DNA of 64,000 nucleotides from positions 1-64,000 of the forward strand of contig CAWBWO010000016.1 in the NCBI GenBank assembly GCA_963792445.1, written 5' to 3'. The DNA is from Rummeliibacillus sp963792445 (lineage in GTDB: Bacteria; Bacillota; Bacilli; Bacillales_A; Planococcaceae). Positions 34,481-43,051 of this stretch are shown in pieces. The position numbers and the translations under genes are program-made. Positions within the stretch are counted from its first letter, which is position 1, and each line of letters opens with the position of its first letter. Under the pieces are notes generated by a model, which saw only the letters and a list, made by a program, of their open reading frames with translations, had not been told where the DNA came from and searched no databases.

Positions 34481-34935
34481 CAATTTCTGAACAATTCCTT
34501 AGCATAGCATCATTAATTATTAGTGGTGTTATAGGAGCAGCTTGTATTGATTTGGTAAGAACACTTAGTTATTATGCGCCACCGAAATCATTACGGCGAA
34601 AAGGCTACATCATATTTGAATTATCTACATGGATGTTACTCGGAATTGGTACATTTCTATTATTAATGATTGTACGAGATGGAGAATGGCATTTTGTCGA
34701 TTTCCTCTCACAATTATTAGGCTTTTGCCTATATCAGTTATTTTTGCAAAGACTCTTCCGATTTGCTGGACGAGTTTTCGATCGATTAGTGATTCAACCC
34801 ATTTGGTTTATCTTCCGTTTAATCGTAAGTATCATACGACAAATCATTCGACTAATTATGGCAATTTACAAAATTTTTACATTACCATTACTATTTATCG
34901 TCAAAAAGTTTAAAAATAAACCTCTTAAAAAATAG
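34477..34935 (+). CDS. yabQ: Spore cortex biosynthesis protein YabQ
   Basis: A 152-residue membrane protein needed for spore cortex. Four or so hydrophobic spans are visible (LIISGVIGAACIDLV, LSTWMLLGIGTFLLLMI, LLGFCLYQLFL, FRLIVSIIRQIIRLIM), and the tail is lysine-rich. It is shorter than the B. subtilis protein. It is co-translated with yabP through an ATGA overlap and comes just before divIC, as in other Bacilli. Confidence 0.93.
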   Translation: MTISEQFLSIASLIISGVIGAACIDLVRTLSYYAPPKSLRRKGYIIFELSTWMLLGIGTFLLLMIVRDGEWHFVDFLSQLLGFCLYQLFLQRLFRFAGRVFDRLVIQPIWFIFRLIVSIIRQIIRLIMAIYKIFTLPLLFIVKKFKNKPLKK

Positions 34936-35006
34936 GTAAAAGTTAGATATAATAGGATTGATATGTAAATAGTGATGATTATTATATTAAAAGGGAGGGT
35001 ACCCGC

Positions 35007-35423
35007 ATGCCTCAATCATCTAAACAACCATATAAAAAAACTACCCAAATGCCAACAGACTACACTAAAATTGAAACACAAAAACACAAAGTAAATCGTA
35101 ACCGAAAAATTGGCTTATATCGACGCTTGACATTTATGGCAATAGTGTTTACGCTCATTGCAGGTTCCCTCGTCTACACTTTGATTAAACAAAAGCAAAC
35201 GTTAGCGCAAAAAGAACAGCAAAAAATTGAGTTGCAACAGAGTTTAGCAAAGCAAAAAGAAAAAAGTGAAGATTTGAAGATCCAAATTGCTAAATTAAAA
35301 GATGATGACTACATTGCTAAACTCGCACGAAAGGACTTATTCTTATCTGAAGATGGAGAAATTATTTTTTCAATTCCAAAGTCGCAAGAAAAAGATAAGA
35401 AAAAAGCGGATTCAAAAGAGTAG
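35007..35423 (+). CDS. divIC: Septum formation initiator DivIC
   Basis: A bitopic division protein that forms a complex with FtsL and DivIB at the septum. The 138-residue protein has a basic cytoplasmic N-terminus, one span near residues 43-63 (LTFMAIVFTLIAGSLVYTLI), a coiled coil rich in K, E and Q (66-105), and a short outer tail with YIAKLARKDLFLSEDGEIIF. ATG 35007 follows GGGAGGG. It precedes yabR as in B. subtilis. Its stop codon lies inside the terminator stem. Confidence 0.94.
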   Translation: MPQSSKQPYKKTTQMPTDYTKIETQKHKVNRNRKIGLYRRLTFMAIVFTLIAGSLVYTLIKQKQTLAQKEQQKIELQQSLAKQKEKSEDLKIQIAKLKDDDYIAKLARKDLFLSEDGEIIFSIPKSQEKDKKKADSKE

Positions 35424-35444
35424 TCTTATTGACACTCTTTTTTT
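35415..35444 (+). terminator. Terminator at the end of divIC
   Basis: AAAGAGT-(A)GTC pairs with GAC-ACTCTTT around TTATT and runs into T8. The stem includes the divIC stop codon and its 3' arm holds the TTGACA of the next promoter. Confidence 0.85.
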
Positions 35445-35456
35445 GTTGGATATAAT
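35429..35456 (+). promoter_or_regulatory. yabR sigma-A promoter overlapping the divIC terminator
   Basis: TTGACA, 16-base spacer, TATAAT. The -35 and most of the spacer are the 3' stem arm and T-run of the divIC terminator. Confidence 0.75.
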
Positions 35457-35538
35457 TAAGGTATGATTTAATAAAAGATTTACAAATTGATCATGGGCTA
35501 ATAAGCCGCTTAACATTTTAAGGAGGAGCATTTTTTTT

Positions 35539-35978
35539 ATGTCAATTGAAGTGGGCAGCAAGGTACAAGGTAAAGTAACAGGTATCACAAATTTTGGAGC
35601 ATTCGTGGAGCTGCCAAATGGCTCGACAGGTCTTGTTCATATTAGCGAGGTTGCTGACAACTATGTAAAAGACATTAATGACCATTTGAAAGTTGGAGAA
35701 ATGGTTGAAGTAAAAGTAATGAATATTGAAGCTGACGGTAAAATTGGATTATCAATCCGTAAGGCAAAACCTCAAGCAGAACGACCAGAAGACCAGAACG
35801 TCCTCAACGTTCACGCCACAATAATAATCGTTCAAATGATCGTGGCGAAAATCGTCAACCGAAAGAAAACTTTGAACAAAAAATGGCGCGTTTCTTAAAA
35901 GATAGTGAAGATCGCCTTTCAACATTAAAACGTGCACAAGATTCGAAACGCGGTGGCCGTGGCGCAAGAAGAGGGTAA
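35539..35978 (+). pseudogene. yabR: S1-domain RNA-binding protein YabR, single-base frameshift
   Basis: A general-stress-type S1 domain protein of the YabR/GSP13 family. Residues 1-75 form the S1 domain (GKVTGITNFGAFVELPNGST, GLVHISEVA, VKVMNIEADGKIGLSIRKAK). After the ERPE segment the frame changes at 35790-35791. Adding one base there restores ERPERPERPQR and the natural tail HNNNRSNDRGEN, then ENFEQKMARFLKDSEDRL, ending GGRGARRG at 35978. As given, the frame stops at 35898 with an unrelated tail. The event lies in a short CGACCAGAA repeat, a likely place for a slip or read error. Confidence 0.88.
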
Positions 35979-36027
35979 CTTGCTGGCTATTTTAATCGTA
36001 GAAAAAGTGTTTTATTAATATTTTGAA

Positions 36028-36071
36028 GCTATCATATCATTGCTTAAGCGATGAATATGATAGCTTTTTTA
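36028..36071 (+). terminator. Intrinsic terminator after yabR
   Basis: GCTATCATAT pairs with ATATGATAGC, followed by T6. Confidence 0.93.
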
Positions 36072-36087
36072 TTATCGACAAATTAAA

Positions 36088-36124
36088 AAGAAGCTTCCAA
36101 TAGTTTGGGAGCTTCTTTCTTTTT
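36088..36124 (-). terminator. Terminator of tRNA-Met (usable on both strands)
   Basis: AAGAAGCTTCC pairs with GGGAGCTTCTT. On the minus strand it starts within a few bases of the tRNA 3' end and ends in TTTTTAATTT. Confidence 0.85.
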
Positions 36125-36125
36125 A

Positions 36126-36199
36126 TGGCGGCAGAGGGGATCGAACCCCCGACCTCACGGGTATGAACCGTACGCTCTAGCCAGCTGAGCTACGCCGCC
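36126..36199 (-). tRNA. tRNA-Met (CAT)
   Basis: The minus strand reads GGCGGCGTAGCTCAGCTGGC at the 5' end, anticodon loop with CAT, T-loop GGTTCGATCCC, and closes GCCGCC plus discriminator A. The CCA end is not encoded. The first pair is G-C, so it is the elongator type. It lies between yabR and spoIIE, where B. subtilis has trnSL-Met, but here it is on the strand opposite to its neighbours and without an adjoining tRNA-Glu. Confidence 0.97.
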
Positions 36200-36219
36200 T
36201 TTCGCGAACAATATAATAC

Positions 36220-36249
36220 ATGTTACAAGAAATTATAAAAGAGTGTCAA
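36220..36249 (-). promoter_or_regulatory. tRNA-Met promoter
   Basis: Minus strand: TTGACA (36249-36244), 18-base spacer, TAACAT (36225-36220), about 20 bases before the tRNA. Confidence 0.6.
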
Positions 36250-36384
36250 GCGATTTTTGTTAAAAAACTTTAGTCTATGCTATTTAACGTCGAACGATTT
36301 TTAGTAAACACTTTCACAAACAGACAAACTTTACACAACTTACCAGTTATACTATCAGAAACGTATAATGGAGGTTATGTGACA

Positions 36385-38790
36385 ATGAGAAAAGCATTCA
36401 TACAACCAAACAAACTACCAATCCCTAATGTAGCTGTGAGTTTTAAACAACAATACCCCTTGTTCTTTGCTGTATCGTTATGCTTTGCTGCTTTTTTCTT
36501 ATCAAAGGCCATACTCTTCGAAGCAATCGTGCCGTTCTTTTTACCAATATTGGCGGTTGCCTTAATAAATCATCGAGATTATTTCATATGGGCACTCATT
36601 GGAGGAGTAGTTGGTAGTTTTACACTTGGAATTGGAGAATTAGCGATTCATATAATTGAATTCTTGCTTCTTTCTCTATTTATGAAAACATTTATACGTA
36701 GATGGCCAATAGCAATTGTTGTTGGTATGTCTATATTCCTTACCCAAACTGGGTGGCAAATGTTTTCATACCATGGAGATCCACCGATGATGATTCTATT
36801 ATATGTTGGATATGAAAGTATATTATCAATATTCATGACTTTATTTTTATCTCAGGTTTTATTACCAATGCCTGCTTTATGGACAGCTTCGTGGTCTCTG
36901 GAACGAATGGGAGCAGGGTTAATTGTTTTATCAATTATACTAACTGCAACGAATAATATTGTTTGGAATGTATTATCACCTACTTATATAGCATTACAGT
37001 TCATCATATTAGGAGCTGCGTATGTAGGAGGGGTCACGTTATCTACAGCTATTGCTGTTTTGATGGGAACAATCATTAGTCTTTCTCATCTATCTTTTAG
37101 TGGAATGATTGCTGTATATGCCTTAACGGGACTCTGTGCAGGAGTATGTAATAGATTAGGAAAATTCGGTATCGTTTTAGGAAGTGGTATTGCAACAGCA
37201 TTTTTTGCACTTTATGATGCGACACTTCCCATCGATAAAACCTATTTCATAGCATTAGGTGTTGCTACTCTTTTATTTTTTACAATGCCAAAAAGTTGGC
37301 TACAATTTTGGCAACGTCAATTATATCCAAATCAAGAAGAAGTATTGTTAGAAAGGCAACGCTGGCTCACTGAAAAAGTAACAATGAAACTAACCAATTT
37401 TAATGACTTTGTTATCTTCATGAAGGAACTTGTGAATGATCGCTTTGGAGTGACTGAGCAACAAGAGACGATTGAAATTGAAGCAAGGCCATTATCACCA
37501 TGCGAAAGTTGCTACAAATTTGAAAAATGCTGGGCAACAGGAAAAAATGAAATGGAATCACTTGTACAACAATGGCTAATGGCAGAAACAATTGGCCATA
37601 ATGCTTCTAGGCTACAATATGACGATAAAATTAGAAATAAGTGTGTTCGTTCCTCTCTATTTCTAAGTGCGTTAGCTGAATTTGTTTCGAAACAGCAACT
37701 AAGTGGGCAGTTCCAACATGGTAAGAAAATGATTGCTTTACAGTTAAGAGATATGTCTACACATATTGATAGCGTAATGAAGGATATGACGAACGACACT
37801 GTGTCATTTCAGCAACAAGAAGATGTGCTGGTCCATCGATTTAAAGAAATCGGCATTGATTTCTTCCAAATTGATATTTTGAAGAATGAACCAGGACGAA
37901 GAAAGGTTGTATGTTGTATACCGTATAAAAAGGCACAATGGGAAACAGACCAAATGGTTGCGGAAAGATTAATCCTTCCTGTTCTACAGGAGGTATTTAA
38001 AGAGCCTTTTGAAATTCACCAAACCGTAAAGAAAACGAAACCTTATTCACATTTGCAAATTACCTTCCAGTCAGCGATACGATTTACAATGCAATATGAT
38101 GTATTATCCACTTCAAAAAACAATACGATGTATTCAGGTGATTCACATGCAGTATTTTCTCTAAATCCGGGATTAACAGCCATTATGTTATCCGATGGCA
38201 TGGGACACAATAAGCGTGCACATAAAGAAAGTAGAAAGCTGATCCGCCTAATGCGTGAATGCTTAAATCACCAAATGTCTCCAGAAACAGCAATGCACAC
38301 GTTACATTATGTCATGTCACTAAAACAAGAAGAAATGTATGCAACGATGGATTTTGCATTAATTGATTTGCAACATGGTAAGTTATGGTCATGGAAAGCC
38401 GGCAGTATGGCAACCTATTTAGTAAGGGGGAGAGAAGTAACTAGAGTAGAAGGTGCAAGTGAACCATTTGGTTTGTTTTCATCATTTTCTGTAGAAGCGG
38501 AACAAAGAAACCTAAAAGCAGGAGATATCATATTCATGTGTACAGATGGTTTATTCTTTGAGAATATGCCGTGGGAACAACAAGAAAAACTACTTCGCAA
38601 CAGTTTGCTTCAAAACAGAAGTTTACCTATTCAAGAGATTTGTCCAGAAATATTGAATACTTTCCGTAATAATGATCAGCCGATTGATGATTGTACAATC
38701 GTCTGTGTCGAAATTCAGCATAAAACCGTAGATTGGTCATTATTTAAGCCTACTTTCCAAGAAATTTCCCGGGAAAGAATGGTAAAATAA
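36385..38790 (+). CDS. spoIIE: Stage II sporulation protein E (PP2C phosphatase)
   Basis: SpoIIE sits at the asymmetric septum, interacts with FtsZ, and dephosphorylates SpoIIAA to release sigma-F in the forespore. From ATG 36385 (GGAGG ten bases upstream) it is 801 residues. About ten membrane spans fill residues 20-310. A central regulatory region carries a Cys pair, CESCYKFEKC. The C-terminal PP2C domain shows MLSDGMGHNKRA near 601-612 and MCTDGLFFEN near 718-727. A near-match to a Spo0A box (CGTCGAA at 36288) lies upstream. The neighbours yabS and yabT of B. subtilis are absent; tilS follows. Confidence 0.95.
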   Translation: MRKAFIQPNKLPIPNVAVSFKQQYPLFFAVSLCFAAFFLSKAILFEAIVPFFLPILAVALINHRDYFIWALIGGVVGSFTLGIGELAIHIIEFLLLSLFMKTFIRRWPIAIVVGMSIFLTQTGWQMFSYHGDPPMMILLYVGYESILSIFMTLFLSQVLLPMPALWTASWSLERMGAGLIVLSIILTATNNIVWNVLSPTYIALQFIILGAAYVGGVTLSTAIAVLMGTIISLSHLSFSGMIAVYALTGLCAGVCNRLGKFGIVLGSGIATAFFALYDATLPIDKTYFIALGVATLLFFTMPKSWLQFWQRQLYPNQEEVLLERQRWLTEKVTMKLTNFNDFVIFMKELVNDRFGVTEQQETIEIEARPLSPCESCYKFEKCWATGKNEMESLVQQWLMAETIGHNASRLQYDDKIRNKCVRSSLFLSALAEFVSKQQLSGQFQHGKKMIALQLRDMSTHIDSVMKDMTNDTVSFQQQEDVLVHRFKEIGIDFFQIDILKNEPGRRKVVCCIPYKKAQWETDQMVAERLILPVLQEVFKEPFEIHQTVKKTKPYSHLQITFQSAIRFTMQYDVLSTSKNNTMYSGDSHAVFSLNPGLTAIMLSDGMGHNKRAHKESRKLIRLMRECLNHQMSPETAMHTLHYVMSLKQEEMYATMDFALIDLQHGKLWSWKAGSMATYLVRGREVTRVEGASEPFGLFSSFSVEAEQRNLKAGDIIFMCTDGLFFENMPWEQQEKLLRNSLLQNRSLPIQEICPEILNTFRNNDQPIDDCTIVCVEIQHKTVDWSLFKPTFQEISRERMVK

Positions 38791-38805
38791 TGATGAGGTG
38801 AGAAG

Positions 38806-40218
38806 ATGTCTAAACTTGAACAAAAAGTGTATGAATATATAAGACAATATGGCTTGTGTCATGCAGGAGATCGTCTTCTTGTAGCTTGTTCTGCTGGGGC
38901 AGATTCAATGGCGTTGCTCCATTATTTATATCGTGAACAAAAAAGCTTAGGTGTTTCTGTCGCAGCTGTGCATGTAAATCACATGCTTAGAGGAGAGGAT
39001 TCAGAAGGAGATCGACGTTTTGTAGAATCATTCTGTAAGGAACGTGGTATTCCTGTATATGCCGCAAATATTCCTATACCTGAAATTTTAGAAGCAGAAC
39101 GTGGCAATATGCAGGCGGTTTGTAGAAGAGAACGCTATGCTTATTTTAAACAAATCATGTTAGAAACAAACAGTTCAAAATTGGTCGTTGCTCATCATGC
39201 AGATGACCAGATTGAAAGTGTTTTAATGGCGTTGATTCGTGGATCGCATGATATTGGAATGCAGGGTATTAAACGACGTCGTTCTTTTGCAAATGGAGAA
39301 TTGGTCAGACCATTTCTATCAATAACAAGAGCAGATATTCTAGAGTATCTGCAAAAATATAACCAACAGTATAGAGAGGATTCCAGCAATAAAAAGGATT
39401 CCTATACTCGTAACCGTATGAGACACCATGTTGTCCCTCTACTGAGAGACGAAAATCCAAAAGTAGCAGAAGCAGTTATGCATTATACAGAAAAAGTGCA
39501 AGCAGATGAAGAATTATTACAGTCACTTGCTGAGCAAGGTTTAGAAGATGTATTAGTTGAAAAACACAATGATTTGTGGAAAATAAATATTAATACATTC
39601 CAAGTGAAACCCCCTGCTTTACAAAGGAGAATCATTCTACTACTATTAAAATATCTATATAAAGATACAATCATTGCACAAAGTTACACTCTTTGGAATT
39701 CCATTCTAAGACTGACACAAACAACAGCTGGAAATGCAACAATCGATTTACCAAAAGGAGCAAGAGCAATTCGTCAGTATGATGAATTGATCCTTATAAA
39801 GACGGAGGTAAATATACCAAATCCAATGCCTGTAATGTTACACTATGGACAATGGACTAATTTGCCAAATAATTTACGTGTTTATATGGGAAAAGCAGAT
39901 GAAGTCGCACCTCAAGATGCAACATCTGAAGCTAAAAGCTACTTTGTAAATGCAACAAGTTTTGCACAACCACTACATATTCGTGGCAGAAAGGATGGGG
40001 ACCGTATACAATTGCTTGGTGCAAATGTACAAAAGCGGATTTCTCGTCTATTTATTGACGAAAAGATTCCATTGGCTCTTAGAGAAGATTGGCCTGTTAT
40101 CGTGACAAATGATCATGAGGTATTAGCCGTCCCTGGGCTCCGTGTAAGTAGCTATTTTTCTAATAGCAAACGGTTGAATGATGATACAATATTCATCTTC
40201 GATCAACAAACTTTGTAG
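38806..40218 (+). CDS. tilS: tRNA(Ile)-lysidine synthetase
   Basis: Attaches lysine to C34 of the CAT-anticodon tRNA-Ile so that it reads AUA; essential. The 470-residue protein has the PP-loop at residues 29-34, written SAGADS, where SGGxDS is usual; one glycine is alanine. HVNHMLRGEDSEGD lies near 57-70, with TilS-type middle and C-terminal domains following (RKDGDRIQLLG and ISRLFIDEKIPLALREDWPV). ATG 38806 follows GAGGTGAGAAG. It is next to hpt and ftsH, the usual Bacilli order, and presumably co-transcribed with hpt. Confidence 0.95.
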   Translation: MSKLEQKVYEYIRQYGLCHAGDRLLVACSAGADSMALLHYLYREQKSLGVSVAAVHVNHMLRGEDSEGDRRFVESFCKERGIPVYAANIPIPEILEAERGNMQAVCRRERYAYFKQIMLETNSSKLVVAHHADDQIESVLMALIRGSHDIGMQGIKRRRSFANGELVRPFLSITRADILEYLQKYNQQYREDSSNKKDSYTRNRMRHHVVPLLRDENPKVAEAVMHYTEKVQADEELLQSLAEQGLEDVLVEKHNDLWKININTFQVKPPALQRRIILLLLKYLYKDTIIAQSYTLWNSILRLTQTTAGNATIDLPKGARAIRQYDELILIKTEVNIPNPMPVMLHYGQWTNLPNNLRVYMGKADEVAPQDATSEAKSYFVNATSFAQPLHIRGRKDGDRIQLLGANVQKRISRLFIDEKIPLALREDWPVIVTNDHEVLAVPGLRVSSYFSNSKRLNDDTIFIFDQQTL

Positions 40219-40248
40219 TGTCTATATACAATCAAGGAGGAACAAAAG

Positions 40249-40791
40249 ATGCTTCAGAATGACATCGAAAAAGTATTAATTTCAGAGGAAGAGTTACAGA
40301 ACAAGATTCAAGAACTTGGGGAATCTCTAACAGCAGAATACCAAGATAAATTTCCATTATTAATAGGTGTGCTTAAAGGTGCAATGCCATTCATGGCTGA
40401 TTTAATGAAACGTATTGATTCTTATGTTGAAATCGATTTTATGGATGTAACAAGCTATGGAAATGCAACTGTTTCTTCTGGAGAAGTGAAAATTCTTAAA
40501 GACTTAAACACAAGTGTTGAAGGTCGTGACATTATTATTATCGAAGATATTATTGATAGCGGTTTAACTTTAAGCTATCTTGTAGACTTATTTAAATACC
40601 GTAAGGCAAAATCTATTAAAATCGTTACTTTATTAGACAAACCAACTGGTCGCAAAGTAGATTTACAAGCAGATTATGTTGGCTTTGAAGTTCCAGATGC
40701 ATTTGTTGTAGGTTATGGTCTAGATTACGCAGAAAAATACCGAAACTTACCTTATATTGGAGTCTTAAAGCCAGCGGTTTACTCATTCTAA
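40249..40791 (+). CDS. hpt: Hypoxanthine-guanine phosphoribosyltransferase
   Basis: Salvages hypoxanthine and guanine with PRPP to IMP and GMP. The 180-residue type I enzyme shows GVLKGAMPFMADL near residues 42-54, MDVTSYGNAT near 66-75 and the PRPP loop IIIIEDIIDSGLTL near 97-110. ATG 40249 follows AAGGAGGA. It lies between tilS and ftsH; in B. subtilis TilS and HprT jointly activate ftsH expression, so the arrangement may matter for regulation. Confidence 0.97.
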   Translation: MLQNDIEKVLISEEELQNKIQELGESLTAEYQDKFPLLIGVLKGAMPFMADLMKRIDSYVEIDFMDVTSYGNATVSSGEVKILKDLNTSVEGRDIIIIEDIIDSGLTLSYLVDLFKYRKAKSIKIVTLLDKPTGRKVDLQADYVGFEVPDAFVVGYGLDYAEKYRNLPYIGVLKPAVYSF

Positions 40792-40850
40792 TAGCAATTT
40801 TGAAATTTTGACAATTTTATAAAGAAACATTTGGAATGAGAGGCTTTTCA

Positions 40851-40880
40851 TTGTACGACCAAAAGTTCATATGTTAAGAT
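40851..40880 (+). promoter_or_regulatory. Possible ftsH promoter
   Basis: TTGTAC, 18-base spacer, TAAGAT, about 40 bases before the ftsH start. Moderate match only. Confidence 0.45.
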
Positions 40881-40920
40881 TTACTATAGTTTTTCTGTTT
40901 ATCTTGTGAGGAGGCTGGGG

Positions 40921-42942
40921 ATGAATCGAATATTTCGATACACCATATTTTATTTATTAATTTTCCTCGTGATTATCGGGATTTTTGGTACGTTTAATAA
41001 TGCGAACCAACCTACGAAAGAGATACAATATCACGAGTTCGTTACAGCATTAGAGAGTGGCAAGATAACTGAAGCTGATATCCAACCAGATCAGTTAGTC
41101 TATGTCGTTAAAGGTAAGATGGAGGGATATAAACAAGGCGAATCTTTCGTTACAAATATCCCTGTCGATGATCAAGAGTTGATGAATGAAATTCGTAAAG
41201 AAGCCAAGGCTAATACGAAAATCAACTTCTTAAAAGCTCCAGAAACTAGTGGATGGGTTCAGTTCTTTACTGGTATTATTCCATTTATCGTTATCTTCAT
41301 CCTGTTCTTCTTCTTATTGAATCAGGCTCAAGGTGGCGGTAATCGAATGATGAGCTTTGGTAAAAGTAAAGCGAAACTGTATGACGATCAAAAGAAAAAA
41401 ATTCGTTTTACAGATGTAGCTGGTGCCGATGAAGAAAAACAAGAACTTGTAGAGGTTGTAGATTTCTTAAAAGACCATACAAAGTTTGACCAAATTGGCG
41501 CACGTATTCCAAAAGGGATCCTATTAGTAGGACCTCCAGGTACAGGTAAAACTTTATTGGCCCGTGCTGTAGCTGGTGAAGCTGGCGTTCCATTCTTCTC
41601 AATTAGTGGTTCTGATTTCGTGGAAATGTTCGTCGGTGTGGGTGCTTCTCGTGTACGTGACCTATTTGAAAATGCTAAGAAAAACGCTCCATGTATCATC
41701 TTCATCGATGAAATTGATGCAGTTGGTCGTCAACGTGGAGCAGGCTTAGGCGGCGGTCACGACGAACGTGAACAAACATTAAACCAATTACTTGTTGAAA
41801 TGGATGGTTTCAGTGGAAATGAAGGTATTATTATCATCGCTGCAACCAACCGCCCAGATATACTAGACCCTGCATTATTACGTCCTGGCCGTTTTGACCG
41901 ACAAATTACTGTAGGCCGTCCAGATGTAAAAGGCCGTGAAGCCGTACTTAAAGTACATGCTCGTAAAAAACCATTAGATGAAACAGTAGACTTAAAAGCA
42001 GTTGCACAACGTACACCAGGATTTTCTGGTGCAGATTTAGAAAACTTATTAAACGAAGCAGCATTAGTCGCAGCTCGTCAAAATAAGAAGAAAATCGATA
42101 TGGGCGATATTGATGAAGCAACAGACCGCGTTATTGCAGGCGTTGCTAAAACAAGTCGTGTCATTTCTGAAAAAGAACGTAACATTGTTGCATTCCATGA
42201 AGCTGGTCACGTAGTGGTTGGTTTAACATTGGACGAAGCCGAAAAAGTGCATAAAGTAACAATTGTTCCCCGCGGTCAAGCGGGTGGTTATGCAGTAATG
42301 CTTCCAAAAGAAGATCGTTACTTCATGACAAAGCCAGAGCTTCTAGATAAAGTAGCCGGCTTACTTGGTGGACGTGTAGCTGAAGATATTGTCTTTGGTG
42401 AAGTTTCAACAGGTGCTCATAATGACTTCCAACGTGTTACAAGCATTGTCCGTTCTATGGTTACTGAATATGGTATGAGTGACAAATTAGGACAACTGCA
42501 ATTTGGCTCTAGCCAAGGTGGTAATGTATTCTTAGGCCGTGATTTGAACTCTGAACAAAATTATTCAGACCGAATTGCATATGAAATTGACCAAGAAATG
42601 CAACTAATGGTTAAAGAGCAATATGAACGTACGAAAAAGATTTTAACTGAACGCCGTGATCTTCTAAATCTAATTGCTACAACTTTACTTGAAGTTGAAA
42701 CATTGGATGCTGAACAAATTGAACACTTAGAGAAATACGGTAAACTTCCAGAACGCTCTTATGACAAGAAGAATCATAGAGCTGAAAAAGGGACAGATAC
42801 TGATGTAAAAGAATCTACTGATGCAACAATTGTTCAAGAGAACAAAGTTGATATTGGTAACACTGATCCTACAACTAGTGATTTACCTAAAGACTCGAAT
42901 GGCGAACAATCAAACGGTGGTATTCAAGAAGATCGTAAATAA
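40921..42942 (+). CDS. ftsH: ATP-dependent zinc metalloprotease FtsH
   Basis: Membrane-anchored AAA protease that degrades misfolded membrane proteins and regulators and is needed for sporulation. From ATG 40921 (eight bases after GAGGAGG) it is 673 residues. Spans lie near residues 5-25 and 110-132, Walker A GPPGTGKT near 200-207, Walker B IIFIDEID near 254-261, second region of homology near 300-320 (NRPDILDPALLRPGRFD), and zinc site HEAGH near 421-425. The C-terminal 60 residues are polar and low-complexity, longer than in B. subtilis. A terminator follows. Confidence 0.98.
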   Translation: MNRIFRYTIFYLLIFLVIIGIFGTFNNANQPTKEIQYHEFVTALESGKITEADIQPDQLVYVVKGKMEGYKQGESFVTNIPVDDQELMNEIRKEAKANTKINFLKAPETSGWVQFFTGIIPFIVIFILFFFLLNQAQGGGNRMMSFGKSKAKLYDDQKKKIRFTDVAGADEEKQELVEVVDFLKDHTKFDQIGARIPKGILLVGPPGTGKTLLARAVAGEAGVPFFSISGSDFVEMFVGVGASRVRDLFENAKKNAPCIIFIDEIDAVGRQRGAGLGGGHDEREQTLNQLLVEMDGFSGNEGIIIIAATNRPDILDPALLRPGRFDRQITVGRPDVKGREAVLKVHARKKPLDETVDLKAVAQRTPGFSGADLENLLNEAALVAARQNKKKIDMGDIDEATDRVIAGVAKTSRVISEKERNIVAFHEAGHVVVGLTLDEAEKVHKVTIVPRGQAGGYAVMLPKEDRYFMTKPELLDKVAGLLGGRVAEDIVFGEVSTGAHNDFQRVTSIVRSMVTEYGMSDKLGQLQFGSSQGGNVFLGRDLNSEQNYSDRIAYEIDQEMQLMVKEQYERTKKILTERRDLLNLIATTLLEVETLDAEQIEHLEKYGKLPERSYDKKNHRAEKGTDTDVKESTDATIVQENKVDIGNTDPTTSDLPKDSNGEQSNGGIQEDRK

Positions 42943-42951
42943 GTACATCTA

Positions 42952-42992
42952 AGAGCTGACCCCTCACATGTTAAGGCGGTCAGCTTTTTTTA
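42952..42992 (+). terminator. Intrinsic terminator after ftsH
   Basis: AGCTGACC pairs with GGTCAGCT around a 16-base loop, then T7. Confidence 0.92.
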
Positions 42993-43051
42993 ATCCATCT
43001 AAATGTGATATGATTCTTTGGAGAAATTGCAAATAAGTGAGGATAATTTTC

